The notes under the pieces were generated by a model. The model was not told the origin of the DNA, did no database searches, and saw only the letters and a list, made by a program, of their open reading frames with translations. 64,000 bases of DNA. Source: Desulfatibacillum alkenivorans DSM 16219 (GTDB taxonomy: Bacteria > Desulfobacterota > Desulfobacteria > Desulfobacterales > Desulfatibacillaceae). Location of the stretch: NCBI RefSeq assembly GCF_900142135.1, contig NZ_FQZU01000020.1, positions 39,213 through 103,212 on the forward strand, read 5' to 3'. The position numbers were made by a program, and so were the translations under genes. The first letter of the stretch is position 1. Each line of letters opens with the position of its first letter. Positions 1-9,075 of the stretch are shown here, piece by piece.

Positions 1-53
1 AAATTAATTCTGTCCTGTTTGAATATCCCTGTCAAGGGCAAGTTCGAATAAAC

Positions 54-83
54 ATGGGGTCAAATCTACGTTTGACGTTTGAG
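54..83. repeat. 30-nt repeat, copy 1 (REP-like hairpin)
   Basis: This 30-nt stretch is repeated exactly at 30622-30651. It contains the inverted repeat GTCAAA-TCTACG-TTTGAC, so a transcript or single strand could fold into a six-base-pair hairpin. It lies downstream of the minus-strand phosphatase gene, outside coding sequence. Hairpins of this kind are typical of REP-type intergenic repeats, some of which are mobilised by REP-associated tyrosine transposases. No such transposase is present in the window, so that link is inference. Confidence 0.7.
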
Positions 84-235
84 GATTTGCTAAACAATAC
101 AGGTCAGGGCTTGCTCTGCGTTTTTTTTGAGGAGGGGCGGCGCCGGCGCGGCGTCAGTATGAGTTGCCATGGAATTACCACTCCAGGTCGGCCCCAGCAT
201 GCAATGCCGAGGGCCGATAGGCCGATAAGGCCTCC

Positions 236-2161
236 CTACTCCGGCGTGTATCGGAGGGCCAGCATGGTGATGTCGTCGGCCTGGGGGGCGGTGTCCGCGA
301 ATGAATGCACCTCTTGCATGATATGCTTGACAAGATCGCCCACCTTCATGCGGCCGTGCTCTTTGAGAACGGCTTCCAAACGCTCTTCGGAGAACAGGTC
401 GTTCTGGGGGTCCATGGCTTCGGTGACGCCGTCGGTGTACAGGAAAAGCATGTCTCCCCGGCTGAGCGTAACCTTGGCCGCGGAGTACTGGGCCTCCTCC
501 CGGATGCCCAGGGCCATGCCTTTGGTGGACGGCATCATTTCCAGGTCGCCGTTGGCGCGGACGATGTAGGGCGGATTGTGTCCTGCAATGACGTAATCCA
601 GGTCTCCGGTCTTCACGTTGAAAATTCCGAAGAACATGGTCACGAACATGAAGGAGGGGTTTTCCTGGGCCAGGTCGTGGTTCACCCAGGCAATCACTTC
701 GCCGGCGGTAAGATTTTGGGTGGCCCGGGTTTTGATGAGGGTCTGGGTGATGGTCATGAAGAGCGCTGCGGGCACGCCCTTGCCGGACACGTCTCCCAGG
801 GTGACGCACAGGCGCTCCTCGTCGATGAAAAAGAAATCGTACAAGTCGCCGCCCACTTCCTTGGCGGGCTCCACATCGGCGTAGAGGGCGAAGTCGTCCC
901 GCTCCGGGAAGGGCGGAAAGACCTTGGGCAGGATGCCCATTTGGATATCCCTTGCGATCTGAAGTTCGCTTTCGATTCTTTCCTTGGCGGCGGTAAGGTC
1001 CGTGAGGTCCCGGATGTAATCCTTGAGGGAGGTTTTCATGTTATCCAGGGAGTGGGCCAGACTGGCCACCTCGTCCCGGGATTTGACTTCGGGCATTTCC
1101 GCGTCCAGGTTTCCGGTGGCCACGTCCTCGGCCACTCTGGTCAAGGCCCTGAGGGGGCGCGTAATGGTTCCTGAAATGGCGGCGATGATAAACATGACCA
1201 GAATGAAGCCTGCCGCGCCCAGGCCTATGACGATTTTATTCAGGCGGAACACGTCGGCCATGAGCTCTTCTTTGGGAAACATGACCCCCAGGGACCATTC
1301 ATTGGAAGACAAGGGATTGTATACCATCCAGCAGGGTTGGCCTGAAAATTCGCAGTCCAGGGACACGAACCCGGTCTCGCCTGCAATCATGCGCCGGCCG
1401 ATCTCGCGCAGCCGCGCATCGTCTTTGGCCTCGGCCAGGCTGAATATGGTTTCGTTCATGATCAGGCGAGAGTTCGGATGCGTGACAAAGGTTCCGTTTT
1501 TAGTGATGAGAAAGCCGTATCCGGTCTCTCCGATTTGAATTGCCTGGACGATTTCCTGGAGCCAGGCCAGGGAGATGTCCGCCGTGGTAATGCCCCATAA
1601 TTTCTTTTCAGGGGCGTTCAGGTCGTAAAAGGGAACCGAGTAGGTGGACATGAGGATATTTCCGGCCCCCTCATCAAAGTAGGGCTCGCTCCACACCGGC
1701 TCGTCCAGTTCTTTGGGAATCTGGTACCAATCTTCATAGATGTAGTCATAGGGGATGTATGTGAACTCGACTTTGTCGTCCCTGCCCTTGAAGTAATAAG
1801 GGGCGAAGTACCGAATGTTCGTACTGTACTCCCAGGGTTCGAAAGCCACGGTAGCGCCGTAGATTTCCGGGCTGCGCTTGATGGTTTCCTGAATCAGGCC
1901 CGTAAAAGCTCCGCTTTGGGGACGAAACTGCTCCATGGCGACGGCTATGTTTTCCGGGGTTTTTTCCACGGAAAGCAAAACGGCGTCAATATCCTCGGAG
2001 GTGGCACGGGCCAAATCAAAAGCGCTTTGCTCGATTTTCGCGATGAGCATGTCCCGCGTGAACAAATACGTGTAGGTGAATATGACCGCGAAAATCAGGG
2101 TCACACTCGTCAGAATCCACAAATTGAGTTTAAAGGCAATGCCCCTATTGGTGACTTTCAT
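236..2161 (-). CDS. Cache-HAMP-SpoIIE serine phosphatase
   Basis: Membrane-bound sensor with a PP2C-type (SpoIIE/RsbU) output, expected to dephosphorylate an anti-sigma-factor-antagonist-like partner. A membrane helix at about residues 10-32 is followed by a large periplasmic Cache-type sensor to about 300, a second helix (IGLGAAGFILVMFIIAAISG), a HAMP segment, a short coiled coil and the phosphatase domain from about 405. Phosphatase motifs are present: EVGGDLYDF, GDVSGKGVPAALFM, YTDGVTEA and a terminal DDITMLAL. The start at 2161 is chosen because GGAAG sits seven bases upstream; it overlaps the end of the preceding binding-protein gene by 17 bases. That coupling suggests the binding protein may feed this sensor. 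No STAS or anti-sigma gene is adjacent, so the substrate is unknown. Confidence 0.9.
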   Translation of the reverse strand: MKVTNRGIAFKLNLWILTSVTLIFAVIFTYTYLFTRDMLIAKIEQSAFDLARATSEDIDAVLLSVEKTPENIAVAMEQFRPQSGAFTGLIQETIKRSPEIYGATVAFEPWEYSTNIRYFAPYYFKGRDDKVEFTYIPYDYIYEDWYQIPKELDEPVWSEPYFDEGAGNILMSTYSVPFYDLNAPEKKLWGITTADISLAWLQEIVQAIQIGETGYGFLITKNGTFVTHPNSRLIMNETIFSLAEAKDDARLREIGRRMIAGETGFVSLDCEFSGQPCWMVYNPLSSNEWSLGVMFPKEELMADVFRLNKIVIGLGAAGFILVMFIIAAISGTITRPLRALTRVAEDVATGNLDAEMPEVKSRDEVASLAHSLDNMKTSLKDYIRDLTDLTAAKERIESELQIARDIQMGILPKVFPPFPERDDFALYADVEPAKEVGGDLYDFFFIDEERLCVTLGDVSGKGVPAALFMTITQTLIKTRATQNLTAGEVIAWVNHDLAQENPSFMFVTMFFGIFNVKTGDLDYVIAGHNPPYIVRANGDLEMMPSTKGMALGIREEAQYSAAKVTLSRGDMLFLYTDGVTEAMDPQNDLFSEERLEAVLKEHGRMKVGDLVKHIMQEVHSFADTAPQADDITMLALRYTPE

Positions 2162-3128
2162 CATAACACTTCCGGTAAAAGGCATTATACTCCGGGATGG
2201 AGTTTATCAGGCCGAAATCCTTTAAGGAATACGCCACCCTGGCAAAGTCGTCGTATTTCAGGGCGCCGGATATGCCCCCCCCGCTTAGGGGATGCATGAG
2301 GTCCTTCATCCGATCCAGCATCCACCTTTGATGGACCCGGGTGGCGGGAATGTGCTCATCCTCCAGGTTGGCCATGACCAAGTCTATGGTTTCCTCGGGA
2401 TGGGCGAAGGCGTATTCCCAGCCTTCAATGGAGGCGGCCACGAACGCCTTGCACAGGTCCGGATCCTGGTTAAAGGTGTCTTCCAGGACGTAAATGCCGT
2501 CTTCGGGAAAATTCAGGCCGTGGTCGTAAAAAAAGAAGGTGACCAGTTCGTCGGGATTCAGGCCGGCGTTCAAGATGGTATGGTATTCGTTATACCACAT
2601 GGCCGAGGCCACATCCACGCCCCCCCTCAAGAACAGATTGACGGAATAGGACTGGCGAATCGTTGTCACGTCCAGGCCGTATTTTTCGATAAAGGCCGAA
2701 GGCTGAATCTGAAAAACCGGCTCCCAAAGCCCGATCTTTTTTCCGTTCATGTCCTGGGGGGAAATGATGCCGCTGCTCTTTTTGGCCACCAGCATGAGCG
2801 CGCTGCGGCGAACCATCTGGGCGATGTTCACCACGGGCACGGCGTGGTCCCGCATTTGTATTCCCGAGGCCAGCCACAAGGTGGCGAATTCCGCCTGTCC
2901 CGAAGCCAGATACTCGGAAGACTGCCTTAACGGCCCCCCGGCGATAATCGTCAGGTCAATGCCCCTTTTTTTATAAGAGCCCTTTTTCAGGCCCATATAA
3001 TATCCGGCGAATTGAGCCTGCGGAACCCACTGGGGAATGAGCCGAACCTCTTTGGCGAGCACGGCGGGAGCCGCAAAGGCTCCCGCACACGCCATAATAG
3101 CCAAAGCCAGGATCACAAACCCCGGCAT
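2145..3128 (-). CDS. NMT1/THI5-like periplasmic binding protein
   Basis: A solute-binding protein of the ThiY/SsuA/NMT1 fold. The start at 3128 gives a clean signal peptide (MPGFVILALAIMACAGAFAA, cleavage near AVLA-KE); an upstream start at 3179 would overlap the previous gene by about 40 bases. The mature N-terminus (IPQWVPQAQFAGYYMGLKKG) is typical of the family that binds pyrimidine precursors, sulfonates or related small molecules. The family normally pairs with an ABC permease and ATPase, but neither is encoded nearby. The downstream neighbour is a Cache-domain phosphatase with an overlapping reading frame, so a sensory rather than transport role is plausible. The ligand cannot be told from sequence. 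Confidence 0.85.
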   Translation of the reverse strand: MPGFVILALAIMACAGAFAAPAVLAKEVRLIPQWVPQAQFAGYYMGLKKGSYKKRGIDLTIIAGGPLRQSSEYLASGQAEFATLWLASGIQMRDHAVPVVNIAQMVRRSALMLVAKKSSGIISPQDMNGKKIGLWEPVFQIQPSAFIEKYGLDVTTIRQSYSVNLFLRGGVDVASAMWYNEYHTILNAGLNPDELVTFFFYDHGLNFPEDGIYVLEDTFNQDPDLCKAFVAASIEGWEYAFAHPEETIDLVMANLEDEHIPATRVHQRWMLDRMKDLMHPLSGGGISGALKYDDFARVAYSLKDFGLINSIPEYNAFYRKCYDESHQ

Positions 3129-3138
3129 TCTTAATCGC

Positions 3139-4173
3139 CTATTTGTTGAAAACCAGCTTGCCGCCCTGGAATCCGGCATATCCTGCAGCCCCCACCATTA
3201 TGAAATTAAGAAGCGCAAAGAAAAAACGGCCGGAGGCGCCAGGCATGAGAATGTCAGGCTGGAACAGTCTCCAGACCACTACAATGAAAGCGATGGCCGC
3301 TACGATCAGGCCGCACACTATTTTCGAATTAAACACCGACGTGCTGGCCCCGTTGTACACCCTCTGCCAATCCACATACCCGGTGAAAAGCACCCAGGGC
3401 ATGGCCAGAAGCACGGCGACCATGTTGTAAAAATAGGCCTGACCCAGGGATTGGGAGTGGAACAGCATGGACAGCACCATGAAAATTACGGCGATGGGAA
3501 CCAGACCGTTGGGAATATGCACGGCAATGGGGTGAGCGTGGTGCCGGGTCAGCAGGGACAGCCATGCATCGTATTTTTCAATAAAGGACAAAGGCTCGGG
3601 CTCCGGAGTCGAGGCGCCGCCCGCGGGCTCCTCCACCTTATAGGTTTCCTTAGCCTCTTCCGCCGGCTTGTCTTCCGCTGCGGGAGCGGCTTTTTTCTTC
3701 CTGGAAGGGATTTCGTCTCCGTCCTTGAATTCCACGAACTTGCTCTTGTCCGCGCCGCAAACCGGGCAGATTTCAGGCGGCTCAGGGCCTTCATGGATAT
3801 AATTGCAAACCGTGCAGCGCCATTTTTTAACCGGCGCCTCTTCCGCAGGAGCCTCCAGGGCGGCTTCCTCCGCCTTGGGAGCTTCCTCCTCCGGGGCGGG
3901 TTCTATAGAGGCCTCTTCTTCCTTAGCCTCTTCGACGGCCGCTTCTTCAGCCGCAGGTTCTTCCACCATAGCTTCTTCAGGTTCAGCTTCTTCATCGGGT
4001 TCAGCCTCAGCAGGCGCTTCCTCTGCTTCTTGAACGGGAGCTTCTTCAGCCGGGGCATCCTCTTCGATCACTTCCTCAAATTGGCTGGCGTCTGCGCCGC
4101 AAACCGGGCATTTCTCAGGCGGTTCATCGCCTTCATGGATGTATCCGCAAACCAGGCATTTCCACTTTTTCAT
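3139..4173 (-). CDS. Double rubredoxin fused to DUF2231-like membrane domain
   Basis: 344 residues in three parts. Rubredoxin-like domain 1 has CxxCGY and CPVCGA motifs (Cys6, 9, 22, 25). A linker of about 80 residues, made almost only of Glu, Ala and Pro, leads to rubredoxin-like domain 2 (Cys120, 123, 136, 139). A charged stretch then leads to about four membrane helices from about residue 215, opening with [19 protein letters not shown], which resembles DUF2231 proteins. Each rubredoxin motif should hold one iron. Membrane-anchored rubredoxins can pass single electrons between soluble donors and membrane partners. The upstream flavoprotein gene, 40 bases away, is a possible partner. The cation or redox partner of the membrane domain is unknown. 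Confidence 0.85.
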   Translation of the reverse strand: MKKWKCLVCGYIHEGDEPPEKCPVCGADASQFEEVIEEDAPAEEAPVQEAEEAPAEAEPDEEAEPEEAMVEEPAAEEAAVEEAKEEEASIEPAPEEEAPKAEEAALEAPAEEAPVKKWRCTVCNYIHEGPEPPEICPVCGADKSKFVEFKDGDEIPSRKKKAAPAAEDKPAEEAKETYKVEEPAGGASTPEPEPLSFIEKYDAWLSLLTRHHAHPIAVHIPNGLVPIAVIFMVLSMLFHSQSLGQAYFYNMVAVLLAMPWVLFTGYVDWQRVYNGASTSVFNSKIVCGLIVAAIAFIVVVWRLFQPDILMPGASGRFFFALLNFIMVGAAGYAGFQGGKLVFNK

Positions 4174-4213
4174 TCAGGTCCTCCACGGGTTGTTAACGTA
4201 TTTTTTTGTTTAA

Positions 4214-5164
4214 TTACCTATTTGAAAGAGCTTGCTTGGCGGCTTCAAACTCCGCAACAAGCCTCTTGACCAATTCCGCCACGGGAACCACGTCCTTGAC
4301 CATCCCCGAAGACTGACCGGCCTGAAACGCGCCTTCGGCCAAATCCCCGTCCACGGCTGCGGCCCGGTTTCTGTTAAATTCGTTTCCGATAACCTTAAGC
4401 AGGCCCTCCTTGTCGGCGCCCTGCTTTTCCGCGTCTTCGATCCGTTGGGCGAAATCATTGCGGATCACCCGCAAAAGCGAGAGCTTGCGCCCGATAATGC
4501 ATGTGCCGGTGTCAGGCGTGTCCACGATGAGATCTTTATATTTGGCGTGGGCGTTGCACTCGGCGGTGGCGATGAAGCGGGTGCCCAGTTGGGCGCCGTC
4601 CGCGCCCAATGCCATGACCGCGGCGATTCCCCTGCCGTCGGCTATGCCGCCCGCGGCGACCACGGGTATGTTGACGGCGTCGGCCACCTGGGGAGTGAGG
4701 GCCAGGGTGGTGGTTTCGTAAGGGCTGTTATGGCCTCCCGCCTCGTAGCCTTCGCATACGATGGCGTCCACCCCCGTCTCCTGGGCCTTGACGGCGCCGC
4801 GCACCGAAGGAACCACATGAATGAGCAAGGTGTCGTCCCGCTTCAGGACGGGTACGATCTTTGCCGGGTTGCCGGCCGAGGTGATGAGAATTTTCACGCC
4901 CATGTCCAGGGCGATTTGACCGATTTCCACGGCGTCGGGCCGCAGCATGGGAATGTTCACGGCAAAGGGCTTATCCGTGTTTTCCTGCATTTGGGTTATG
5001 TTTTCCTTAACCTCATCCAAAGACATGGACCCGCTGCCCAAAGTCCCAAGGATGCCCGCGTTGGAACAGGCCGCCGCCAATTGCCAGTGGGAAACCCAAA
5101 CCATGCCGCCCTGAATTATTGGATATTCAATTCCCAGGAGTTCGCCAAGACGTCCCCGTTGCAT
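4214..5164 (-). CDS. Nitronate monooxygenase / FabK-like flavoprotein
   Basis: FMN-dependent TIM-barrel enzyme of the 2-nitropropane dioxygenase (NPD) family, 316 residues, full length. The N-terminus (LLGIEYPIIQGGMVWVS) and the phosphate-binding loops VCEGYEAGGHNS, VVAAGGIADGRG and ALGADGAQLGTRFIAT are family hallmarks. The family covers nitronate monooxygenases and the FabK enoyl-ACP reductases. Sequence alone does not separate them, and no fatty-acid gene lies beside it. It is first in a minus-strand run with the rubredoxin membrane protein, which could be its electron partner. An AGGAGA-like ribosome site (AAAAGGAGAATGC) supports the start. Confidence 0.88.
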   Translation of the reverse strand: MQRGRLGELLGIEYPIIQGGMVWVSHWQLAAACSNAGILGTLGSGSMSLDEVKENITQMQENTDKPFAVNIPMLRPDAVEIGQIALDMGVKILITSAGNPAKIVPVLKRDDTLLIHVVPSVRGAVKAQETGVDAIVCEGYEAGGHNSPYETTTLALTPQVADAVNIPVVAAGGIADGRGIAAVMALGADGAQLGTRFIATAECNAHAKYKDLIVDTPDTGTCIIGRKLSLLRVIRNDFAQRIEDAEKQGADKEGLLKVIGNEFNRNRAAAVDGDLAEGAFQAGQSSGMVKDVVPVAELVKRLVAEFEAAKQALSNR

Positions 5165-5640
5165 TGCATTCTCCTTTTGTCATGCGTAAGTGATAGAGCG
5201 GATCGGCTGCTCCAAAATTGATGAAGCGCCGCCGAACAAGCCGGTATGTATATATCATGCGGAATCATTATACAGAGGACGGGGGGACATGTCCACCTCA
5301 GCGAAAAAACAGGGCAAAGTCTTGGGGATGACCAGCTTTCCCCTGAAAAAGCGAGAACGCCTCTAAATGGCCGCGGATCGGGGCTTTCAGAGGCCTTTCG
5401 GATGTCGCCTATACCTTATGAAACTGAAATATCCTTATGGTTGATCGGGTAGTCTCGAATCTTTATTTGCGGCAAATACTGGATTTATGCTATTTTTTAT
5501 CAGTATTTGCCTGACTGGCGTTAATTATTGCTTTCGGCCCCGGCCCGGATTCCCATGCCGTCATGGTAAAGTCGCCGCTCGAGCAGAGCCTGCGCATTAG
5601 TTCACAAGCAAACCGCCCTACAAAGAAGGAAAGTCACACA
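5165..5640. other. Intergenic region with 11-bp inverted repeat
   Basis: Non-coding space between the divergent flavoprotein and RCC1 genes; no convincing gene is seen. It contains a perfect 11-bp inverted repeat, GGCAAATACTG at 5471-5481 and CAGTATTTGCC at 5501-5511, with a 19-base AT-rich spacer. This could be an operator or a hairpin in the 5' region of the RCC1 gene. Confidence 0.6.
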
Positions 5641-6954
5641 ATGCTTAGATCCATGGTCCCCTCCGAACGCTCCCTGAAGCCCGCCCTTTTTGCGGCGATA
5701 GTCATGACTGTCCTGCTTATGAGTTGTCTGGCGTGCACTTCCAGTCTGCCGCGTCTCGCCAAGGAAACCCGAACCAGCGCCCCGCACCGAAACACGCCTT
5801 CCCCTGTTTGGGGCATTGCAGCGGGGGGAGGATATCACTCCCTGGTTGCTAAAAGCGACGGAACCGTATGGGCCTGGGGCGCCAATCCCTCGGGCCAGCT
5901 TGGGATCGGAACGAACAAGGCCTCTCACTCACCCGTCCAGGTGATGCATAAATCCGGCGCTCCTTTAAACGGCGTTGTAAAGGTTGCGGCGGGAGAGCGT
6001 CACTCATTGGCCCTGACATCCCAAGGAGAGGTATGGACCTGGGGCGACAACTCCAGGGGCCAACTGGGGGACGGTTTTTTTTACGAACGCCGGTCCCCCG
6101 TCAAGGTAAGGCATATAAGGACCAATCCGCTCATCAATGTCCTGGATGCAGCATGCGGAGGAAAGCATTCCCTGGCGGTTACTTCCGATGGAACTGTTTG
6201 GGCTTGGGGCGCCAATAATGACGGCCAGATTGGAGACGGAACCCTGAAAAACAGGCAAAACCCAAGACAAGTGATGAGATTCGGAAAGCCCTTGGACGGC
6301 GTTAAGGCCGTTGCAGCGGGTTTCGCCCACTCCCTGGCCTTGGGCGTGGACGGAACCGTGTGGGCGTGGGGAGACAACGAATTCGGCCAGTTGGGGGACT
6401 GCAGCGATTATGATCGCAAGGCCCCCGTGCAGGTAATGCAATCCGTTGACAAGCCCCTGGATAATGTCGTCGCCATTGCAGCCGGGCGCGCCTTTTCTCT
6501 GGCTCTGACCAGGGATGGAGAAGTGTGGGCGTGGGGAAATAATGACGTGGGGCAACTGGGCATGGGGCCGAACAATAGTTTTATACGAGATCCATTGCCG
6601 GTCAGGGCGGCCAACGGCGTCCCGTTAAAAGGAGTCAGGGCCGTTACGGCAAACGGCCGCCACTCCCTGGCCCTTATGAACGACGGCTCCGTCCTCGCCT
6701 GGGGAGCCGGCGATCGCGGACAACTTGGACAAGGCGCCCAAAATCATGAAGACCATCCGGCCCTGGCATCCCTCCACAGCGTGATCTGCCTGGCTGCGGG
6801 GCGTTGCCACTCCCTGGCGGTGACCGAAAACGGCGCGGTCCTGGCCTGGGGCGACAACCAAGAGGGCCAATTGGGCATTGGGAAGGCCGATAAGAATCTT
6901 CACGCACTCCCGGAAAAAACCTTGCTCTCGGGGAGCCCGTTTATCAGCCGCTAA
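5641..6954 (+). CDS. RCC1-repeat (beta-propeller) lipoprotein
   Basis: 437 residues from the ATG at 5641, preceded by AAGAAGGAAAG. A hydrophobic signal with a lipobox-like end (LLMSCLAC) suggests export and lipid anchoring. The rest is seven RCC1-type repeats, each carrying a V(W/L)(A/T)WG-x-N-x-x-GQ(L/I)G core and a following HSLAL/HSLAV motif. Seven repeats fit a complete seven-bladed beta-propeller. Bacterial RCC1 proteins are usually surface or extracellular scaffolds, and their partners are mostly unknown. The repeats are also visible in the DNA, which may make the gene prone to blade gain or loss. It stands alone and ends four bases into the convergent aminotransferase gene. Confidence 0.88.
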   Translation: MLRSMVPSERSLKPALFAAIVMTVLLMSCLACTSSLPRLAKETRTSAPHRNTPSPVWGIAAGGGYHSLVAKSDGTVWAWGANPSGQLGIGTNKASHSPVQVMHKSGAPLNGVVKVAAGERHSLALTSQGEVWTWGDNSRGQLGDGFFYERRSPVKVRHIRTNPLINVLDAACGGKHSLAVTSDGTVWAWGANNDGQIGDGTLKNRQNPRQVMRFGKPLDGVKAVAAGFAHSLALGVDGTVWAWGDNEFGQLGDCSDYDRKAPVQVMQSVDKPLDNVVAIAAGRAFSLALTRDGEVWAWGNNDVGQLGMGPNNSFIRDPLPVRAANGVPLKGVRAVTANGRHSLALMNDGSVLAWGAGDRGQLGQGAQNHEDHPALASLHSVICLAAGRCHSLAVTENGAVLAWGDNQEGQLGIGKADKNLHALPEKTLLSGSPFISR

Positions 6955-8066
6955 CCTACGGCTGCAAGGTATGACGAAAAGACCTCAAGAACTTTGGGAA
7001 AATCCCTGCGGCCTATCCCCATGCGTACGTGATGGTCGCCGAATCGGAACATGGTTGACGGAACCAGCATGACGCCGGTGTCCCTGACCAGGTTCTCGCA
7101 AAAAGCCTGGGCGCTGTCCGTAAAAGTCAGCCGGGGAAAGCACATGGAGCCTCCCTTGGGAGGAACGCACCGGATGCGGGCTTCATGCTCCTTCAAGAAC
7201 ATCTCCAGGATTTCCAGGTTTTCCCGGATCAGCCTTGTTTGCCGGTCAAGGATGGCCTCCCTGTTCTCCAGGGCGATGATTCCCAGAATCTCGCTGGGCG
7301 CGCTGTGGCAGATGGTGGTGTAATCCTTGAGCCGGCTCATCCCTTCCAGCAAATCCATGTCTTGCGTCGCCAGCCAGCCTAAACGCAGCCCTGGCAGGCC
7401 GAATGCTTTGGAAAGCCCGCCAAGGGTAACGGCCCGGGGATAATCCCCGCACGCCGGGTTGGGGGGATGGGCCTGGTCATGATATAAAAACCGGTACATC
7501 TCGTCCGAAAGCAAATAGGTTCCCCGGGCATCCAACAGGGCGTACAGGGCATCCAGAAAATCCCGGCTGGCCGCGGCGCCCGTGGGGTTGTGGGGAAAGT
7601 TGATCACCACCAGCCGGGTTTCCGGCCGGAGCAATTTTTCCAAATCCGCCAAATCCGGCGCCCAGTCTTTTTGTTCGTCCAGAACCCAATCCGAAACCTC
7701 GCAGCCAATGGCTCGGGCCACCTCATGCAGGGACTGATAAGCCGGGCTGATGCACACCACATGGTCGCCCGCCTCAAGCAGGGTGTTCATGAACAAAAAG
7801 ACGCCCTCCTCCGGCGCGGCGACCAGAGTGTTATCAGCCGCCAGGCCCGGGTAAAGGTCGGCAATAGCCCGCCTTAAAGCAGGATGCCCCATGGTTTCGG
7901 TATACCCAAGCTCCAGCCCGTCCCAAAGAGGCCGGGCGGCCTCCGAGGCCATGGCGGCCAGTTCGTGCATGGGCATGGTCTGGCAGTCGGAACAGGATAA
8001 AAGGTATTTTGTTGAAAACTCGTACTGGGCGAAATAGCGTTCCAGGGCAAAAACCGGGATCTTCAT
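6951..8066 (-). CDS. PLP-dependent aminotransferase, class I/II
   Basis: 371-residue fold-type I aminotransferase. The PLP-lysine motif is visible as LGGLSKAFGLPGLRLGW, with the aspartate/tyrosine region LLSDEMYRF and the family motif VVINFPHNPTGA. The N-terminal YTETMGHPALRRAIADLY is also typical. Substrate is not determined; members act on aspartate, aromatic or other amino acids. It lies 22 bases behind the EamA transporter gene on the same strand. A divergent ArgP-like regulator follows beyond that, so the pair probably handles one amino acid or its product. Start ATG follows GGAAAGGACTGTC. Confidence 0.88.
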   Translation of the reverse strand: MKIPVFALERYFAQYEFSTKYLLSCSDCQTMPMHELAAMASEAARPLWDGLELGYTETMGHPALRRAIADLYPGLAADNTLVAAPEEGVFLFMNTLLEAGDHVVCISPAYQSLHEVARAIGCEVSDWVLDEQKDWAPDLADLEKLLRPETRLVVINFPHNPTGAAASRDFLDALYALLDARGTYLLSDEMYRFLYHDQAHPPNPACGDYPRAVTLGGLSKAFGLPGLRLGWLATQDMDLLEGMSRLKDYTTICHSAPSEILGIIALENREAILDRQTRLIRENLEILEMFLKEHEARIRCVPPKGGSMCFPRLTFTDSAQAFCENLVRDTGVMLVPSTMFRFGDHHVRMGIGRRDFPKVLEVFSSYLAAVG

Positions 8067-8088
8067 GACAGTCCTTTCCGGGGTATTC

Positions 8089-8934
8089 CTATCCCATGGA
8101 AATCAAGGCCAAGGCGGCCAAAGTCGTAGCCATGCCCACCCATTGGCCGCCGGACATGCGTTCCTTTAATATGCGCCAGGCCAATAACACCGTGGACGCA
8201 GGATACAAGGACGCCAGGACGGAGGCAAGGTCCAGCCTGCCGGTCTGGGACGCCAGGATGAACAAGCCGTTGCCTGCCACATCCAATATGCCCGCCCACA
8301 AAATCCACCTCCAGGGCGTATGTCCCAGGGGCTGTCCTCGGAGCTTAAAGCCCAATACCAGGGATAAAACGGTGAGCCCCACAATTTTGGCGGACAGCAA
8401 GGGCCAGGCGAACCCGCTGTATCCGGCGTAATGAATCCCCACAAAAAAGCCGCCGAAGCCCATCCCGGCCAGGACAGGCAATAGCATGTCCTCCTGTCTT
8501 ATCTGCACGGATTGCCTTGTCCAGGAAACCAGGCAGATGGAAACCAAAGCCAGGATGAATCCGGCGATCTGCAACGCTGGGGGAAGCCCGTGCAGGATGA
8601 TTGCAACCAACACCGGCAGCAAAGCCGTCACCACCGCGGAGACGGGCGCCACCACGGCCATGGGGCTTCTTGCCAGCCCCTTATACAAACAGATGAGGCC
8701 CAACGCCCCGGAAAGGCCGGCCAACCCGCCGTATATCAAAGTTGAAAGGCCCGGATATTCCTCGCCGGTGGCGCCCAATAAAGCCAATATGAAAAACAGG
8801 CCCACAAACTGGGAAAACAATACCACGGCATAGACGTTTCCCCGTTTGGAAGCCATGCCTCCGCTGAAATCCGCCGCCCCCCAGGTGAGGGCCGAACCCA
8901 CCCCGTAGGCTATGGCCAATACTTCCGATCCCAT
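8089..8934 (-). CDS. EamA/DMT-family membrane transporter
   Basis: 281 residues from the ATG at 8934, which has a strong GGAGG seven bases upstream; a longer frame to 8967 lacks one. About ten hydrophobic helices form two EamA repeats. The first begins AIAYGVGSALTWGAADFSGG and the second covers GMGFGGFFVGIHYAGYSG. The family exports amino acids, nucleosides or drugs. Pairing with an aminotransferase and a divergent ArgP-like regulator, which controls the arginine exporter ArgO in E. coli, suggests amino-acid export. That substrate is inferred only from context. Confidence 0.85.
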   Translation of the reverse strand: MGSEVLAIAYGVGSALTWGAADFSGGMASKRGNVYAVVLFSQFVGLFFILALLGATGEEYPGLSTLIYGGLAGLSGALGLICLYKGLARSPMAVVAPVSAVVTALLPVLVAIILHGLPPALQIAGFILALVSICLVSWTRQSVQIRQEDMLLPVLAGMGFGGFFVGIHYAGYSGFAWPLLSAKIVGLTVLSLVLGFKLRGQPLGHTPWRWILWAGILDVAGNGLFILASQTGRLDLASVLASLYPASTVLLAWRILKERMSGGQWVGMATTLAALALISMG

Positions 8935-9075
8935 GATGCTCCTCCAAAATCGTTCTGAGTATTTCAACCGGTTGCGGGGCTAAAATAGAGCCGGACGTTG
9001 CAAAAGTAAAATTAATTGTTTTTAATGATCATAAATTCTGCTAATAATCGGGAGACATAAAGCAGGAGCGTAAAA

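Noticed and set aside
3037..4269. 410-codon plus-strand frame opposite the rubredoxin gene
   Set aside because: It is an antisense shadow of the Glu/Ala-rich coding strand, giving Leu/Phe/Arg-rich low-complexity protein with no family likeness.
8935..9075. A specific LysR binding box between the EamA and LysR genes
   Set aside because: Several T-N11-A matches occur in the AT-rich stretch, none with a convincing dyad.
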